This document shows positions 9,607-18,468 of a stretch of 64,000 bases of DNA, piece after piece. The notes under the pieces were generated by a model. It saw only the letters and a program-made list of their open reading frames with translations. It did not search any database and had not been told where the DNA came from. How positions within the stretch are numbered: position 1 is the first letter of the stretch; the number at the start of each line of letters is the position of its first letter. The stretch comes from Streptomyces sp. HUAS CB01. Lineage in GTDB: Bacteria; Actinomycetota; Actinomycetes; Streptomycetales; Streptomycetaceae. Where the stretch lies: NCBI RefSeq assembly GCF_030406905.1, contig NZ_CP129137.1, forward strand, positions 1,544,001 to 1,608,000. Direction: 5' to 3'. The position numbers and the translations under genes are program-made.

Positions 9607-10030
9607 GTACGTACCTCCTGCTGGGTTTCTCGCGTCGGTGGGCCCGGCCGGGGCTTGGCCCGGTGGGCGGCCCGGCATCGACGGGCGAGTGATCAGCCAG
9701 AGTACGCGAGTCCCGGGCGGCGGCGCGTGGTGCACCTCTCACCTCGACGGCCGCGCGGGTGTGGCGTACGCCACGCCCGGCCGGCCCTCCGGACGGCGCC
9801 GCGGAGGCCCCGAACGGTTCCGGAATTCGGTTCGGCAATCCCGTGAAGCGTTACCGACGCCTGCAAACACACTTGCGGAGAACCGGCCGGCGCAATAGGG
9901 ATCGGGGCCGCCGGGATTTAGCCGGCGGCGCCCTTTCAATGGGCCGCTGAGACATAGTCCACATCACATCGTCATCACGAAGAGCCTGGATCGGCCTGGG
10001 CGGACACTCACTCGCTGTAACGTCGATTGG
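9607..10030. other. Divergent promoter region between the MFS and PAP2 genes
   Basis: There is no coding frame of interest. It holds the MFS ribosome binding site, the palindrome at 9757-9778, an AT-richer stretch around 9940-9990, and the TAACGT hexamer (10018-10023) placed 7 bases before the GTG of the PAP2 gene. Confidence 0.6.
9757..9778. promoter_or_regulatory. 22-bp palindrome, candidate operator for the MFS gene
   Basis: GGGTGTGGCGT is followed directly by ACGCCACGCCC, an inverted repeat with 11-bp arms, no spacer and one T:G wobble. Symmetry of this kind upstream of an exporter usually marks a dimeric repressor site. The cognate regulator is not in the window. Confidence 0.5.
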
Positions 10031-11098
10031 GTGCGTACCGACATCTTTGCCCGTCTGGACCGGGAGCCGGAGCCGCCGAAGATAGAGATCCCGCGGATGA
10101 GCCGCACCCGTCTCGCCCTCTTCGGCGGGACTTCGGCGTTCTATCTCGCGATCGTCGTCGCCGTGCTCATCTCGTCCTGGCTGGTGATCGTCGACTGGAA
10201 GGTCATGCTCTTCCGGCCGTATCAGCAGTGGCCCGAACTGCACGCGTTCCTGGACTACTTCGTGGTGCTCGGCCAGCGCGGACCGACGGCCGTGATGGTC
10301 GCCGCCTGGCTCGGCTGGCGCTCGTGGCGACAGCACACGCTGCGCCCGCTGCTGGTCCTGGGCGCCTCGTTGCTGCTGCTGAACGCCACCGTGGGAGCGG
10401 TCAAGCTCGGCCTGGGCCGGCTGGGCCCGCACTACGCGACGCAGATCGGCTCCGCCGAGCTCTTCGCCGGCGGCGATATATTTCCTTCGGGCCACACCGC
10501 CAATGCCGTCGTGACCTGGGGAATCCTCGCCTATCTGGCCACCACGCCGCTGGCCCGGCGGTACCTGTCGGCGCTCTCCGCCGTGGTCGCCCTGGGCGTC
10601 GGTCTGACGACCGTCTACCTGGGCACGCACTGGCTCAGCGATGTGCTGCTGGGCTGGGCCGCCGGACTGCTGATCCTGCTCGCCCTGCCGTGGTGCGAGC
10701 CGCTCATCGGACGCGTCGAGGACGCGATCCTCTCGCTGCGGGACCAGCTGCGCGCCCGTCGGCTGCCGGTGCCGTCGCTGCCCGTCGCCTCCGGCGGCCC
10801 GCGGCCGGCCATATACCCGCAGCGGCTGCCGGCCGAGGACGGCGGGGAGCCCGTGCGGCGCCCGGTGGGCGCGACGAGCGGCGTCCGTGCGGCCGGGACG
10901 CGGAGCACCGTCGGCAGCGCGGCGGTACCGGCCGGGCAGAAGCAGGCGGGCGCGTCCGGCACGCCCGCCGTGACGGCGACCGCCCGGCATCCGCAAGCCC
11001 GTACGCACGCCGTGGGGCGGTCCCCGCACGCGACGCACGCGTCCCTGACCCCGGCCGGCAACCGGCGCCCGCCCCGCTCGCGCCCGGTGGGCGGCTGA
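10031..11098 (+). CDS. PAP2-superfamily membrane phosphatase
   Basis: A protein of 355 residues with about six transmembrane helices in the first 230 residues. The PAP2 signature is split over three blocks: KLGLGRLGP, FPSGHTAN, and YLGTHWLSDV, which supply the basic, serine/histidine and histidine/aspartate active-site residues. The family dephosphorylates lipid phosphates such as undecaprenyl pyrophosphate or phosphatidate on the outer membrane face. The last 110 residues are a basic Ala/Pro/Gly-rich tail without predicted structure. The GTG start has no Shine-Dalgarno but TAACGT lies 7 bases upstream, consistent with leaderless translation. A hairpin terminator follows. Confidence 0.88.
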   Translation: MRTDIFARLDREPEPPKIEIPRMSRTRLALFGGTSAFYLAIVVAVLISSWLVIVDWKVMLFRPYQQWPELHAFLDYFVVLGQRGPTAVMVAAWLGWRSWRQHTLRPLLVLGASLLLLNATVGAVKLGLGRLGPHYATQIGSAELFAGGDIFPSGHTANAVVTWGILAYLATTPLARRYLSALSAVVALGVGLTTVYLGTHWLSDVLLGWAAGLLILLALPWCEPLIGRVEDAILSLRDQLRARRLPVPSLPVASGGPRPAIYPQRLPAEDGGEPVRRPVGATSGVRAAGTRSTVGSAAVPAGQKQAGASGTPAVTATARHPQARTHAVGRSPHATHASLTPAGNRRPPRSRPVGG

Positions 11099-11133
11099 CG
11101 GCCCGCCGCCACGCCGCCCGCGCAGAGCCCCGT

Positions 11134-11167
11134 GGTGAAGGCCCCGACCCCGGTCGGGGCCTTCACC
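11134..11167. terminator. Bidirectional hairpin terminator
   Basis: A 16-bp perfect inverted repeat (GGTGAAGGCCCCGACC and its complement) is separated by two bases, so the real loop forms from the inner pairs. It is placed 36 bases after the PAP2 stop and 40 bases beyond the 3' end of the convergent I78 inhibitor gene, so it can serve both. Confidence 0.85.
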
Positions 11168-11206
11168 GTGTCCGCCGGGCCGTCCGGGCGCGTCCGGCCC
11201 GTGCGG

Positions 11207-11422
11207 TCAGCCCTTCCAGCAGCGGCGGACCGTGCCGTCGTCGACCTCGAAGTTCAGCCGGCCCTCCAGGAACTCCATGGTGATGACGGAGCCGGGCGGA
11301 AGCGATCTGACGGTGGTCCAGCCGCGGCTGCGCGCGCGACGCTCGGCCGTGCCGGAGTCGAGGCCGACATAGGACTCCGGGGCGTCGTCCGGCTGTCCTG
11401 AGGGGGTCGGTATCGGTGCCAT
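11207..11422 (-). CDS. I78-type peptidase inhibitor-like small protein
   Basis: A protein of 71 residues. The C-terminal half, with a conserved Arg/Trp segment (RSRGWTTVRSL) then GSVITMEFLEGRLNFEVDD and a C-terminal RRCWKG, matches the I78 (potato inhibitor I-like) proteinase inhibitor family. No signal peptide is evident, so the copy is probably cytosolic. GTG 11431, ATG 11428 and ATG 11422 are all in frame; 11422 is chosen because GGTGAT precedes it at a reasonable distance. Target protease unknown. It is on its own, between the PAP2 and oxidase genes. Confidence 0.75.
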   Translation of the reverse strand: MAPIPTPSGQPDDAPESYVGLDSGTAERRARSRGWTTVRSLPPGSVITMEFLEGRLNFEVDDGTVRRCWKG

Positions 11423-11744
11423 GGACATCACCGTAGGCGGCAGCGGACGGTGACGGAAGGCCCGCCGGCGGCCGGCGAAAAGCGGGCCGGAAGCGCGGGA
11501 CCGTACTCATCTGCCGTCCCACGTACCCCACCGGTCACGCTTCTGTCACAGGTTCACGACACACGTTTAGCGGACGGTCGATCACCAGTGCGGTCAATCC
11601 GAATTGTTCGCACAGAAATTCCCCCGGAATTCCCGGACCGTCGTCGCACCGTCCCGTCCCGAGCCGTGAATACCTTCCGCCGCACACATTCCCCCGCCGT
11701 CCGCGCAGCACGAATTCATCGCGTCTTATGCACGTCCTACTTCT

Positions 11745-11797
11745 GGACGAACCGCAGATGCTTCCGGACGAATCGGTGACGGCTCAGGACGAACCGG
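11745..11797 (+). repeat. Three direct repeats GGACGAAYCGG at 21-bp spacing
   Basis: GGACGAACCG at 11745, GGACGAATCGG at 11766 and GGACGAACCGG at 11787 begin exactly 21 bases apart, two helical turns, so all face the same side of the DNA. They end about 70 bases before the oxidase -10 hexamer. This is the layout of an activator binding array. Confidence 0.6.
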
Positions 11798-11867
11798 TCG
11801 CTCACCCGTACGCGTATCGCGCCGCGCTCCGTTCCGTGTCCCACCGGCCCGTCGGGACCCCCGTGGC

Positions 11868-11873
11868 TAGCAT
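11868..11873 (+). promoter_or_regulatory. -10 hexamer of a leaderless promoter (oxidase subunit I)
   Basis: TAGCAT ends 6 bases before the ATG at 11880 and no Shine-Dalgarno is present, so transcription should begin at or next to the start codon. Confidence 0.55.
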
Positions 11874-11879
11874 CGCCCC

Positions 11880-13604
11880 ATGGGCACGGACACCGCCGAG
11901 GCCGCCGCCTCACCGGCGCCGGTGCGTCGGCGGGGCCGGGTGGTAGTGGACTGGCTGACGACCACCGACCACAAGAAGATCGGGCACCTCTACCTGGTCA
12001 CGTCGTTCGTCTTCTTCCTGATCGCCGGGCTGATGGCGATGCTGATGCGGGCGGAGCTGGCCCGCCCCGGACTCCAGTTGATCACCAACCAGACGTTCAA
12101 CCAGGCGTTCACGCTGCACGGCACGATCATGCTGCTGCTCTTCGCGACGCCGACCTTCGCGGGCTTCGCCAACGAGATCGTGCCGCTGCAGATCGGCGCG
12201 CCGGACGTCGCCTTCCCGCGGCTGAACATGTTCTCGTACTGGCTGTTCCTCTTCGGTGGGCTGATGGTGCTGGGCTCGCTGCTGGTGCCCACCGGCCCCG
12301 CCGCCTTCGGCTGGACCGCCTATGCGCCGCTCAACAGCCTGGAACGCTCACCCGGCGCCGGCATCGACCTGTGGATCATGGGCCTCGCGCTGTCCGGTTT
12401 CGGCACGATCCTCACGTCCGTGAACTTCCTGGCGACGATCATCGGGATGCGGGCGCCGGGCATGACGATGTTCCGGATGCCGATCTTCACCTGGAACATC
12501 CTCTTCACCACGATCCTGGTGCTGGTGGCGTTCCCGGTCCTGGCGGCGGCGCTGCTGGTGCTCGAGTCCGACCGGCGGTTCGGCTCGGTGGTCTTCGAGG
12601 CGGGGAACGGGGGCGCGCTGCTGTGGCAGCACCTGTTCTGGTTCTTCGGCCATCCCGAGGTCTACATCATCGCGCTGCCGTTCTTCGGCATCATCACGGA
12701 GATCATCCCGGTCTTCTCCAGGAAGCCGATCTTCGGCTATCTGACGCTCGTCGGGGCCACGATGGCGATCACCGGGCTCTCGGTGGTGGTGTGGGCCCAC
12801 CACATGTTCGCGACCGGCGCCGTGCTGCTGCCCTTCTTCTCGCTGCTGTCCTTCCTGATCGCCGTGCCGACCGGGGTCAAGTTCTTCAACTGGAGCGGCA
12901 CGATGCTCAAGGGCTCGCTGTCGTTCGAGACGCCGATGCTGTGGGCGGTGGGCTTCCTCGTCTCGTTCCTCCTGGGCGGGCTGACCGGCGTCATCATCGC
13001 CTCGCCGCCGATGGACTTCCACGTGACCGACTCGTACTTCATCGTGGCCCACTTCCACTACACGGTCTTCGGGACGGTCGTCTTCGCGATGTTCGCCGGC
13101 TTCTACTTCTGGTGGCCGAAGTTCACGGGCAAGCTCCTCGACGAACGCCTCGGGAAGATCCACTTCTGGACGCTGTTCCTCGGCTTCCAGATCACCTTCC
13201 TCGTCCAGCACTGGCTGGGCGCGGAGGGCATGCCCCGCCGGTACTCGGACTATCTGGCCGCCGACGGCTTCACCGCGCTGAACACGGTCTCCACGATCGG
13301 CGCCTTCCTGCTCGGCGCGTCCACGCTGCCGTTCCTCTACAACGTGTGGAGGACGGCGAAGTACGCCGAGAAGGTCACCGTCGACGACCCCTGGGGGTTC
13401 GGCCGGTCGCTGGAGTGGGCGACGTCGTGCCCACCGCCGCGGCACAACTTCACCACCATCCCGCGGGTGCGCTCGGAGTCGCCCGCGTTCGACCTGCACC
13501 ACCCGGAGTACGCGGCGCTGCGCCCGGCCGTGCCGGACTCCCCGCACGACGACGTCAGCCGGCGGCGTCCAGAGACCGGCCCAGACGGTCGCGGACCGTC
13601 CTGA
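11880..13604 (+). CDS. ctaD: Cytochrome c oxidase subunit I, solitary paralogue
   Basis: A protein of 574 residues with 12 predicted transmembrane helices and all functional ligands of an A-type haem-copper oxidase. These are the haem a histidine in FTLHGTIM, the D-channel aspartate in [11 protein letters not shown], the glutamate and Cu-B histidine in GHPEVYI, the HH pair in WAHHMFATG, the K-channel lysine in PTGVKFFNW, and the histidines in [10 protein letters not shown]. It would reduce oxygen to water in the cytoplasmic membrane. No subunit II, III or assembly gene is near, so it probably pairs with subunits encoded elsewhere. Translation looks leaderless. Its last 50 bases overlap the convergent WYL regulator gene. 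Confidence 0.93.
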   Translation: MGTDTAEAAASPAPVRRRGRVVVDWLTTTDHKKIGHLYLVTSFVFFLIAGLMAMLMRAELARPGLQLITNQTFNQAFTLHGTIMLLLFATPTFAGFANEIVPLQIGAPDVAFPRLNMFSYWLFLFGGLMVLGSLLVPTGPAAFGWTAYAPLNSLERSPGAGIDLWIMGLALSGFGTILTSVNFLATIIGMRAPGMTMFRMPIFTWNILFTTILVLVAFPVLAAALLVLESDRRFGSVVFEAGNGGALLWQHLFWFFGHPEVYIIALPFFGIITEIIPVFSRKPIFGYLTLVGATMAITGLSVVVWAHHMFATGAVLLPFFSLLSFLIAVPTGVKFFNWSGTMLKGSLSFETPMLWAVGFLVSFLLGGLTGVIIASPPMDFHVTDSYFIVAHFHYTVFGTVVFAMFAGFYFWWPKFTGKLLDERLGKIHFWTLFLGFQITFLVQHWLGAEGMPRRYSDYLAADGFTALNTVSTIGAFLLGASTLPFLYNVWRTAKYAEKVTVDDPWGFGRSLEWATSCPPPRHNFTTIPRVRSESPAFDLHHPEYAALRPAVPDSPHDDVSRRRPETGPDGRGPS

Positions 13605-14520
13605 TGTGCTCGATCAGCTCCGCGGGCTCGACCACCTCGAAGTCGAAGCCCATCAGCACCACGTGAACGACCATCACGTCCAGGCTGCCGGCACCGGTAC
13701 GCAGCAGACAGCTGTCCGGCCCCTCGGGCTCCAGCACCCCGGCGGACGGTGACACGGCCGCGGCCGCGCGCTCGACGGGCACCCGCAGCCTGATCACCGC
13801 CTTCTCCGCGTACGTCGCCGTCGACACCCCCCGCGACACGTACGCGGCGAGGTCCTCGGCGGGCGGGGTGCGCGGCGGGACGCGCGGCCCGTGCGGCGGT
13901 TTCGGGGTGACCCGGTCGACGCGGAACGTGCGCCAGTCGTCCCGGTCGACGTCCCAGGCGACGAGGTACCAGCGGCGCTCGGTGCAGACGAGCCGGTGGG
14001 GATCGACGGTCCGGCGGCTGACCGAGCCGTTGTGGTCGCGGTACGCGAAGCGCAGCCGCTCGCTGTCGCGGCAGGCGTTCGCCAGCTCGGTCAGGACCGA
14101 GGGGTCCGCCTGGTCCTGCGGGGCCCGCAGCATCGGCACCGTGAAGGCGTTGAGCGCGCCGATCCGGCGGCGCAGCCGGTGGGGCAGGACCTGCTCGAGC
14201 TTGGCCAGGGCGCGTACCGAGGTCTCCCCGATGCCCTCGATGCCGTTCCCGGCGGCGGTTCGCAGCCCCACCGCGACCGCCACGGCCTCGTCGTCGTCGA
14301 GCAGCAGGGGTGGCAGCTCGGCACCGGCGCCGAGCTGGTAGCCGCCGCCGGTGCCCGGGCTGGCGTTGACGGGGTAGCCGAGTTCACGCAGCCGGTCGAC
14401 GTCCCGGCGCACGGTGCGCGCGGTGACGCCCAGCCGGTCGGCGAGCTCCGCCCCGGACCATTCACGGTGGGCCTGCAACAAGGACAGCAGACGCAGCAGT
14501 CGCGCCGAGGTCTCCAGCAT
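13555..14520 (-). CDS. YafY-type transcriptional regulator (HTH-11 + WYL)
   Basis: A protein of 321 residues. An N-terminal winged helix spans about residues 1-60 ([10 protein letters not shown] then [19 protein letters not shown]). A WYL domain lies around 140-230, with the WYL sequence itself present in [27 protein letters not shown]-type C-terminal domain follows. WYL proteins sense ligands, often nucleic-acid or nucleotide-like, and act as repressors or activators. The ATG at 14520 begins the HTH directly. The 3' ends of this gene and the oxidase gene overlap by 50 bases. Its target is not evident; autoregulation is common in the family. Confidence 0.9.
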   Translation of the reverse strand: MLETSARLLRLLSLLQAHREWSGAELADRLGVTARTVRRDVDRLRELGYPVNASPGTGGGYQLGAGAELPPLLLDDDEAVAVAVGLRTAAGNGIEGIGETSVRALAKLEQVLPHRLRRRIGALNAFTVPMLRAPQDQADPSVLTELANACRDSERLRFAYRDHNGSVSRRTVDPHRLVCTERRWYLVAWDVDRDDWRTFRVDRVTPKPPHGPRVPPRTPPAEDLAAYVSRGVSTATYAEKAVIRLRVPVERAAAAVSPSAGVLEPEGPDSCLLRTGAGSLDVMVVHVVLMGFDFEVVEPAELIEHIRTVRDRLGRSLDAAG

Positions 14521-14630
14521 GGGGGCGAGTCTGCCGGAGATCGCGGACAGGCGCTGTCCTGATCGGGAGTTCCGGGGTGACGCGGCCGGTGGCGTCGCCG
14601 GCGACAGCCACACGCACAGGTCGCGGCCGG

Positions 14631-15416
14631 TCACGTCACGGGCGACAGCCGCACGCAGAGGTCGTTGTCGGCGGTGTAGCAGGGCGCCGCGCGGTAGCCC
14701 TCCCCCTCGTGCGCCGGGTACACGAAGACGTTCCGCCGGTCCCAGACGTCGTCGAGGATGCGGGAGATCCGTACCGGCCCGGCTCCCTCCGAGGGGCGCA
14801 GCCACAGGGTCCACAGCCGGTCCCCGTCCACGGAGGGCCCGGCGAGCGTCGCGTACGGAACTGCCAGGGCGAAGCGTTCGCCCCCGTCCCCGACGGCGGT
14901 CAGCGGCACCTGGTGCACGGTCCCGCCCAGCCGGGCCTCCGCCACGGCCCCGGTGCCGAGCACGGCCCCGTACAGCACCCCCTCGACCGTGCACGCCCCC
15001 TGCGCCACGCCGATGTCCCCGGCCTCGGCGTGCGGTTGGCGCAGCCAGCAGCGCACGGCGAGGCGCCCGTCGGCGGTCGGGTACGGGACCCGGGCGGCGA
15101 TCCGGCCCGCCTCCGGCACCCGGCCGACCAGGGCCCGCAGATCGCGGATGCCGGGCTCGACGGCGGCGCCGTCGTCCGTGTACGCGTCCCAGTGGCCTTC
15201 GGCGAGTTCGACGGTGCCGGGCAGCACCGCGCGGGAGTGGTCCCCGCCGGCCGGGGTCAGCGGGAGCCGGACGGTGTCCCCCGTGCCACCGCCGCGGCGC
15301 CGCAGGACGAGCAGGGCGTCCGGGGCGCCGGTGCCCGCGATGTCGAAGGTGACGCCGCCGGCCGCGTCGGCGATGCAGTCGGCACGCGGCACCCTCCCCC
15401 GGGTCGGCGTGGTCAT
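14631..15416 (-). CDS. Conserved protein coupled to a GT4 glycosyltransferase
   Basis: A protein of 261 residues with no membrane segment or signal peptide. It seems rich in beta strands and contains recurring R-P-S/E-R motifs, e.g. LWLRPSEGAG near the C-terminus, resembling the repeated beta-sandwich domains found beside CDP-glycerol-type or sugar transferases in Streptomyces. I do not recognise a catalytic motif, though relatives are often labelled transferase. Its ATG overlaps the stop codon of the preceding glycosyltransferase (ATGA), so the two are translationally coupled and probably act on the same glycan. Function is unassigned. Confidence 0.7.
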   Translation of the reverse strand: MTTPTRGRVPRADCIADAAGGVTFDIAGTGAPDALLVLRRRGGGTGDTVRLPLTPAGGDHSRAVLPGTVELAEGHWDAYTDDGAAVEPGIRDLRALVGRVPEAGRIAARVPYPTADGRLAVRCWLRQPHAEAGDIGVAQGACTVEGVLYGAVLGTGAVAEARLGGTVHQVPLTAVGDGGERFALAVPYATLAGPSVDGDRLWTLWLRPSEGAGPVRISRILDDVWDRRNVFVYPAHEGEGYRAAPCYTADNDLCVRLSPVT

Positions 15417-16696
15417 GCCGCCCTCCCCCTGCGGATCGCGTCGCCCGCCCGGTGGCGCAGTGCGTACGCCGCGTCCAGCACGGCGCCGCGCGAGCGGTGC
15501 AGGACGTCCCGGAGCGCGGAGCGGGAGCGCAGGCGCGCGTCCCGGGCGACCAGTTCGGCGAAGAGGCTCTCGTGGCGCTCGGCGATCCGCGCCGGGTCGA
15601 ACCGCTCGGACGCCTTCAGCGCCGCCGCCCCCGCTCTCCGCCGCAGCTCGTCGTCGTTGATCAGGGCGAGCAGGGCGTCGGCGATCGCGTCCTCGTCCCC
15701 GACCGGCACCAGCAGTCCGTCGACGCCGTCCTCGATGATCTCGCGCGGCCCGTGCGGGCAGTCGGTGGCGACGACGGGCAGTCCGCAGCGCATCGCCTCG
15801 ACGATGGTCATGCCGAACGACTCCCTGTTCGAGGTGACCGCGGCGATGGAGCCCTTGACCCACTCCGGCTCCAGCGGATGGACCGGTCCCATGAGGAACA
15901 CGTGGTTGTGCAGACCGCGCCGGGCGATCAGGTCCAGCAGGGCGTCGCGTTCGTTGCCGGTCGCGTCGCCGCCGCCGTAGATCCGCAGCCGCCAGTCGGG
16001 GCGCGCGGTGACGACCTTGGAGAAGGCCTTGACGAGCAGGTCGTAGCGCTTGACCTTGAGCAGCCTGCCGGCGGCGACGACACAGGTGCTGTCCCCGTCG
16101 GCGGGGGCCACGGCCGGCAGGGGCACGCTGTTGGGCACGGCCTCGATGCGGACGTCCGGCAGCCTCAGGCGCGTCCGGTAGGCCCGGGCGTCGGCCTCCG
16201 TGACGGTGGTGACCGCGTCCAGCAGGGCGTAGCGGTGGGCGATCTCGCGGCGCAGCCGGTAGTCGTGGCTGTCCAGGGTCAGGTGCTCCTGGCCGACGCG
16301 GACCGGGCCTCGGGGCGCCTGACGGGCGATGTGGACGTTGAGCCCGGGACGCGTGCCGACGACGACGTCGGCCTCCAGGGCCTTCAGATACGCGGCGATG
16401 CGCGCGTCCGTGAGGCGGCTGTACTGCTTCCAGCGTCCGTCGCCGCGCGGGAACACCCGGGCGGGGCGTGTGTAGTCGGGATCGGTGCCGTCGTAGGTGG
16501 GGCTGCCCCGCCGGAGGTCCAGGAGGTGACGCAGGGTCACACCCGGCGGAGCACCCAGGGTCGGCTCCTCACGGTGGCGGAAGACCGACACGATCTCCAC
16601 GTCGTGCCGCTCGGCCAGGGTGGCGGCGAGGTTGAACGTCGTGCGGATCGTCCCGCCGATTCCGTAGGCGTTGTGGAGCAGGAACGAGATGTGCAT
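15413..16696 (-). CDS. Family 4 glycosyltransferase
   Basis: A GT-B enzyme of 427 residues. The N-terminal acceptor domain starts MHISFLLHNAYGIGGT, with the Gly-rich loop of retaining GT4 enzymes. The C-terminal donor domain has VAAGRLLKVKRYDLLVKAF and the E-x7-E element (ESFGMTIVEAMRCGLPVVATD, split around the two glutamates) that binds the nucleotide sugar. A helical tail follows residue 380. The start at 16696 has AGGGGGAG about 9 bases upstream; the open frame continues upstream but without family similarity. It is the first gene of a two-gene unit with the conserved protein at 14631-15416. Acceptor unknown; a cell-wall or exopolysaccharide role is likely. Confidence 0.9.
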   Translation of the reverse strand: MHISFLLHNAYGIGGTIRTTFNLAATLAERHDVEIVSVFRHREEPTLGAPPGVTLRHLLDLRRGSPTYDGTDPDYTRPARVFPRGDGRWKQYSRLTDARIAAYLKALEADVVVGTRPGLNVHIARQAPRGPVRVGQEHLTLDSHDYRLRREIAHRYALLDAVTTVTEADARAYRTRLRLPDVRIEAVPNSVPLPAVAPADGDSTCVVAAGRLLKVKRYDLLVKAFSKVVTARPDWRLRIYGGGDATGNERDALLDLIARRGLHNHVFLMGPVHPLEPEWVKGSIAAVTSNRESFGMTIVEAMRCGLPVVATDCPHGPREIIEDGVDGLLVPVGDEDAIADALLALINDDELRRRAGAAALKASERFDPARIAERHESLFAELVARDARLRSRSALRDVLHRSRGAVLDAAYALRHRAGDAIRRGRAA

Positions 16697-17045
16697 GCGG
16701 TGCCGCTCCCCCTGGCGATTCGTGGTGGTCGGGACGGGACTTCGCCGGGCCCGGGAACGCGGGGGCCGGCCGGGGACGGGGTCCGTTTTCCCCTGTCGTG
16801 TCCCTACTGTGGGCGATCGGACCGCTCGCGTCCTGTCGGCATGCCGTCGCCGGTCGTATCGGTGCCGTCGGACCGGCGTGTCGCCCCTGACCGGCGGATG
16901 TTCACGATTTGTCGATGTATCGCCGTGACGATCTGTCGGCCGGACGCCGCCGTCGCGTGACTCTTGCCCTGAGTCTCCCGTTGTGCTCGTTACGAGCCGG
17001 GAACCGCCCGGCGCACCACCACGCACCGAGTCCGAGGAGCAACCC
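16697..17045. other. Divergent intergenic region
   Basis: About 350 bases between the divergent glycosyltransferase and the 277-residue gene. It holds the two ribosome binding sites (GAGGAG at 17034-17039 for the plus-strand gene). I see no gene, clear operator or terminator. Confidence 0.5.
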
Positions 17046-17879
17046 GTGCCGCGCATGCTCGACGTCAGCGAGGACGTACGCGCCGAGATCGGCGACGAAG
17101 AAGCCGACCGGCTGCTCGCCGGCGAGAACGCCCCGGGCAACTACGACTGCACCTCCTGCCGCACCCCGGGCGACTCCGAGCAGGAGCGGACCAGCACCGT
17201 GCTGTTCGTCGGCGAGGAGACCGCCGTCCTCGCCTTCGCCCACGCCAGCTGCATCCCCTCCCAGGTCGTCCAGGTCGCCGAGGAACAGCTCAAGGGCGCC
17301 GTCCGCTCCATCACCGGCGAGGCCGCGGCCCCGGCCGCCCACCAGCCGCAGGGCTTCCACCAGGGCCACCACCCGGGCCACGGCATGCAGGCCGCGCCGC
17401 AGGAGCAGGCGGTGCTCGGCGTGACCAGCGGCCTGGTCCTGATCGGCGACGAGCTGCACCCCGCGCTCGTCGTGGAGCCGACGGCACCGATCGCCCGCCC
17501 CGGCAGCTTCGGTGAGGGCGGCGACGACTTCCTGCCGCTGCTGATCGAGCAGGGCTTCCTGCCGGTCTCCACCGTCGACCAGCTGCCCCCCGCGCTGCAC
17601 GGCTGGTCGGTGCTGCTCGCCATGGGGCAGCTCCACGCCGTGCTCCAGCCGGGCACCGGCGGGAGCGGCCAGGTCGCCTGGTGGCAGGCGCACCAGCCGC
17701 TGCAGGTCACCGACGGCTGGCGGACCGCCGCCAACAAGTCGCACAAGGTCCTGGTGTTCGCCGCCCCGGTCGGCTCGATCGGCCAGCAGCCGCGCGAGGA
17801 CCTGCTCCGCGACGCGCTCGACAAGGCCGCCGCGAACGGCCGGCTGGTCGCCGCCGCGATGCCGCTCGCGGGCACCTGA
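17046..17879 (+). CDS. Conserved actinobacterial protein with CxxC motif
   Basis: A soluble protein of 277 residues from GTG 17046, chosen because GAGGAG sits 6 bases upstream. The N-terminal third has YDCTSCRTPGD, a CxxC pair, and FAHASCIPSQ, adding His and Cys, suggesting a small zinc site. A Gln/His/Gly-rich linker lies near residues 97-118. The C-terminal half is a separate domain with GDELHPALVVEPTAPIARPG. I recognise it as widely conserved in Streptomyces upstream of der but of unknown function. It is followed by the 97-residue gene and a bidirectional terminator. Confidence 0.8.
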   Translation: MPRMLDVSEDVRAEIGDEEADRLLAGENAPGNYDCTSCRTPGDSEQERTSTVLFVGEETAVLAFAHASCIPSQVVQVAEEQLKGAVRSITGEAAAPAAHQPQGFHQGHHPGHGMQAAPQEQAVLGVTSGLVLIGDELHPALVVEPTAPIARPGSFGEGGDDFLPLLIEQGFLPVSTVDQLPPALHGWSVLLAMGQLHAVLQPGTGGSGQVAWWQAHQPLQVTDGWRTAANKSHKVLVFAAPVGSIGQQPREDLLRDALDKAAANGRLVAAAMPLAGT

Positions 17880-17995
17880 GCGCCAGGGGTCCCGTGCCGG
17901 ACACGGACCGGGGCGTGCGCCCCCCGTACCCCCGCCGAACTGCGTTTTCCGGGACGGGCCCGCATCCGACGGGCATCGGGGTCGTTGGCTCCTAT

Positions 17996-18289
17996 GTGCA
18001 CACAGACGACCCCACCCGCCGGCCGTACGAGGGCCGAAACGCTTCGGCCACCCCGATCTACGACGCGCTGTACTCCGAGTACCGAAGGGCCTTCCGGGCA
18101 CTGCCCGGTGACCGTACGGGCGAGGAGGACCTCGCCTTCAAGGGATTCGGAACCGGTCTGCACGGCAGTGGCGCCGGTCTCGGCGCCGTTGCCGGCGGCC
18201 GGCTCAGCCCCTGGCCGGCCGGGCTACGGCAGCACGTCGGAGGGCTTCACGCCCGCGCACTGCCACCCGCGCCCCGCAGGGGGCTGTGA
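17996..18289 (+). CDS. Small conserved actinobacterial protein
   Basis: A protein of 97 residues starting with GTG (VHTDDPTRRPYEGRNASA). The block TPIYDALYSEYRRAFRALPGDR followed by SGEE-like acidic residues (TGEEDLAFKGFG) is strongly conserved in Streptomyces as far as I recall. The C-terminus is low-complexity and variable. An overlapping ATG two bases upstream is in a different frame and gives no such similarity. It is small, basic and without membrane segments; function unknown. It lies 116 bases after the CxxC protein and may be cotranscribed with it. Confidence 0.65.
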   Translation: MHTDDPTRRPYEGRNASATPIYDALYSEYRRAFRALPGDRTGEEDLAFKGFGTGLHGSGAGLGAVAGGRLSPWPAGLRQHVGGLHARALPPAPRRGL

Positions 18290-18306
18290 GGGGCCGCGGA
18301 ACACGG

Positions 18307-18339
18307 AAACGGCCGGGACGCAGGGCGTCCCGGCCGTTT
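18307..18339. terminator. Bidirectional hairpin terminator
   Basis: A perfect 14-bp inverted repeat (AAACGGCCGGGACG and complement) with a 5-base loop CAGGG. It sits between the 97-residue gene on the plus strand and the 3' end of der on the minus strand; the A/T ends can act in both directions. Confidence 0.85.
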
Positions 18340-18468
18340 GCGCATGCGGCGCGGGGTGTGCGGGGCTTCCCCGGGGTGGCGTCGAGTGCCCGCCTCCGGG
18401 GCCCTGTTCGGGCGCCGGCCGCCGTCCCCGTACGTCGCGGTGGGCGTGCCGCGGCTCGCTCCCGTGCC

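Larger units (their letters stand above)
11432..11879. other. Upstream region of the oxidase gene
   Basis: A 450-base gap, AT-richer than the surroundings in 11540-11740. No gene is seen. It carries three phased direct repeats (11745-11797) and the promoter of the oxidase gene. Confidence 0.55.

Noticed and set aside
7882..9846. Plus-strand open frame opposite the MFS gene
   Set aside because: It is an Arg/Gly/Glu-rich shadow of the exporter; no ribosome binding site or family match.
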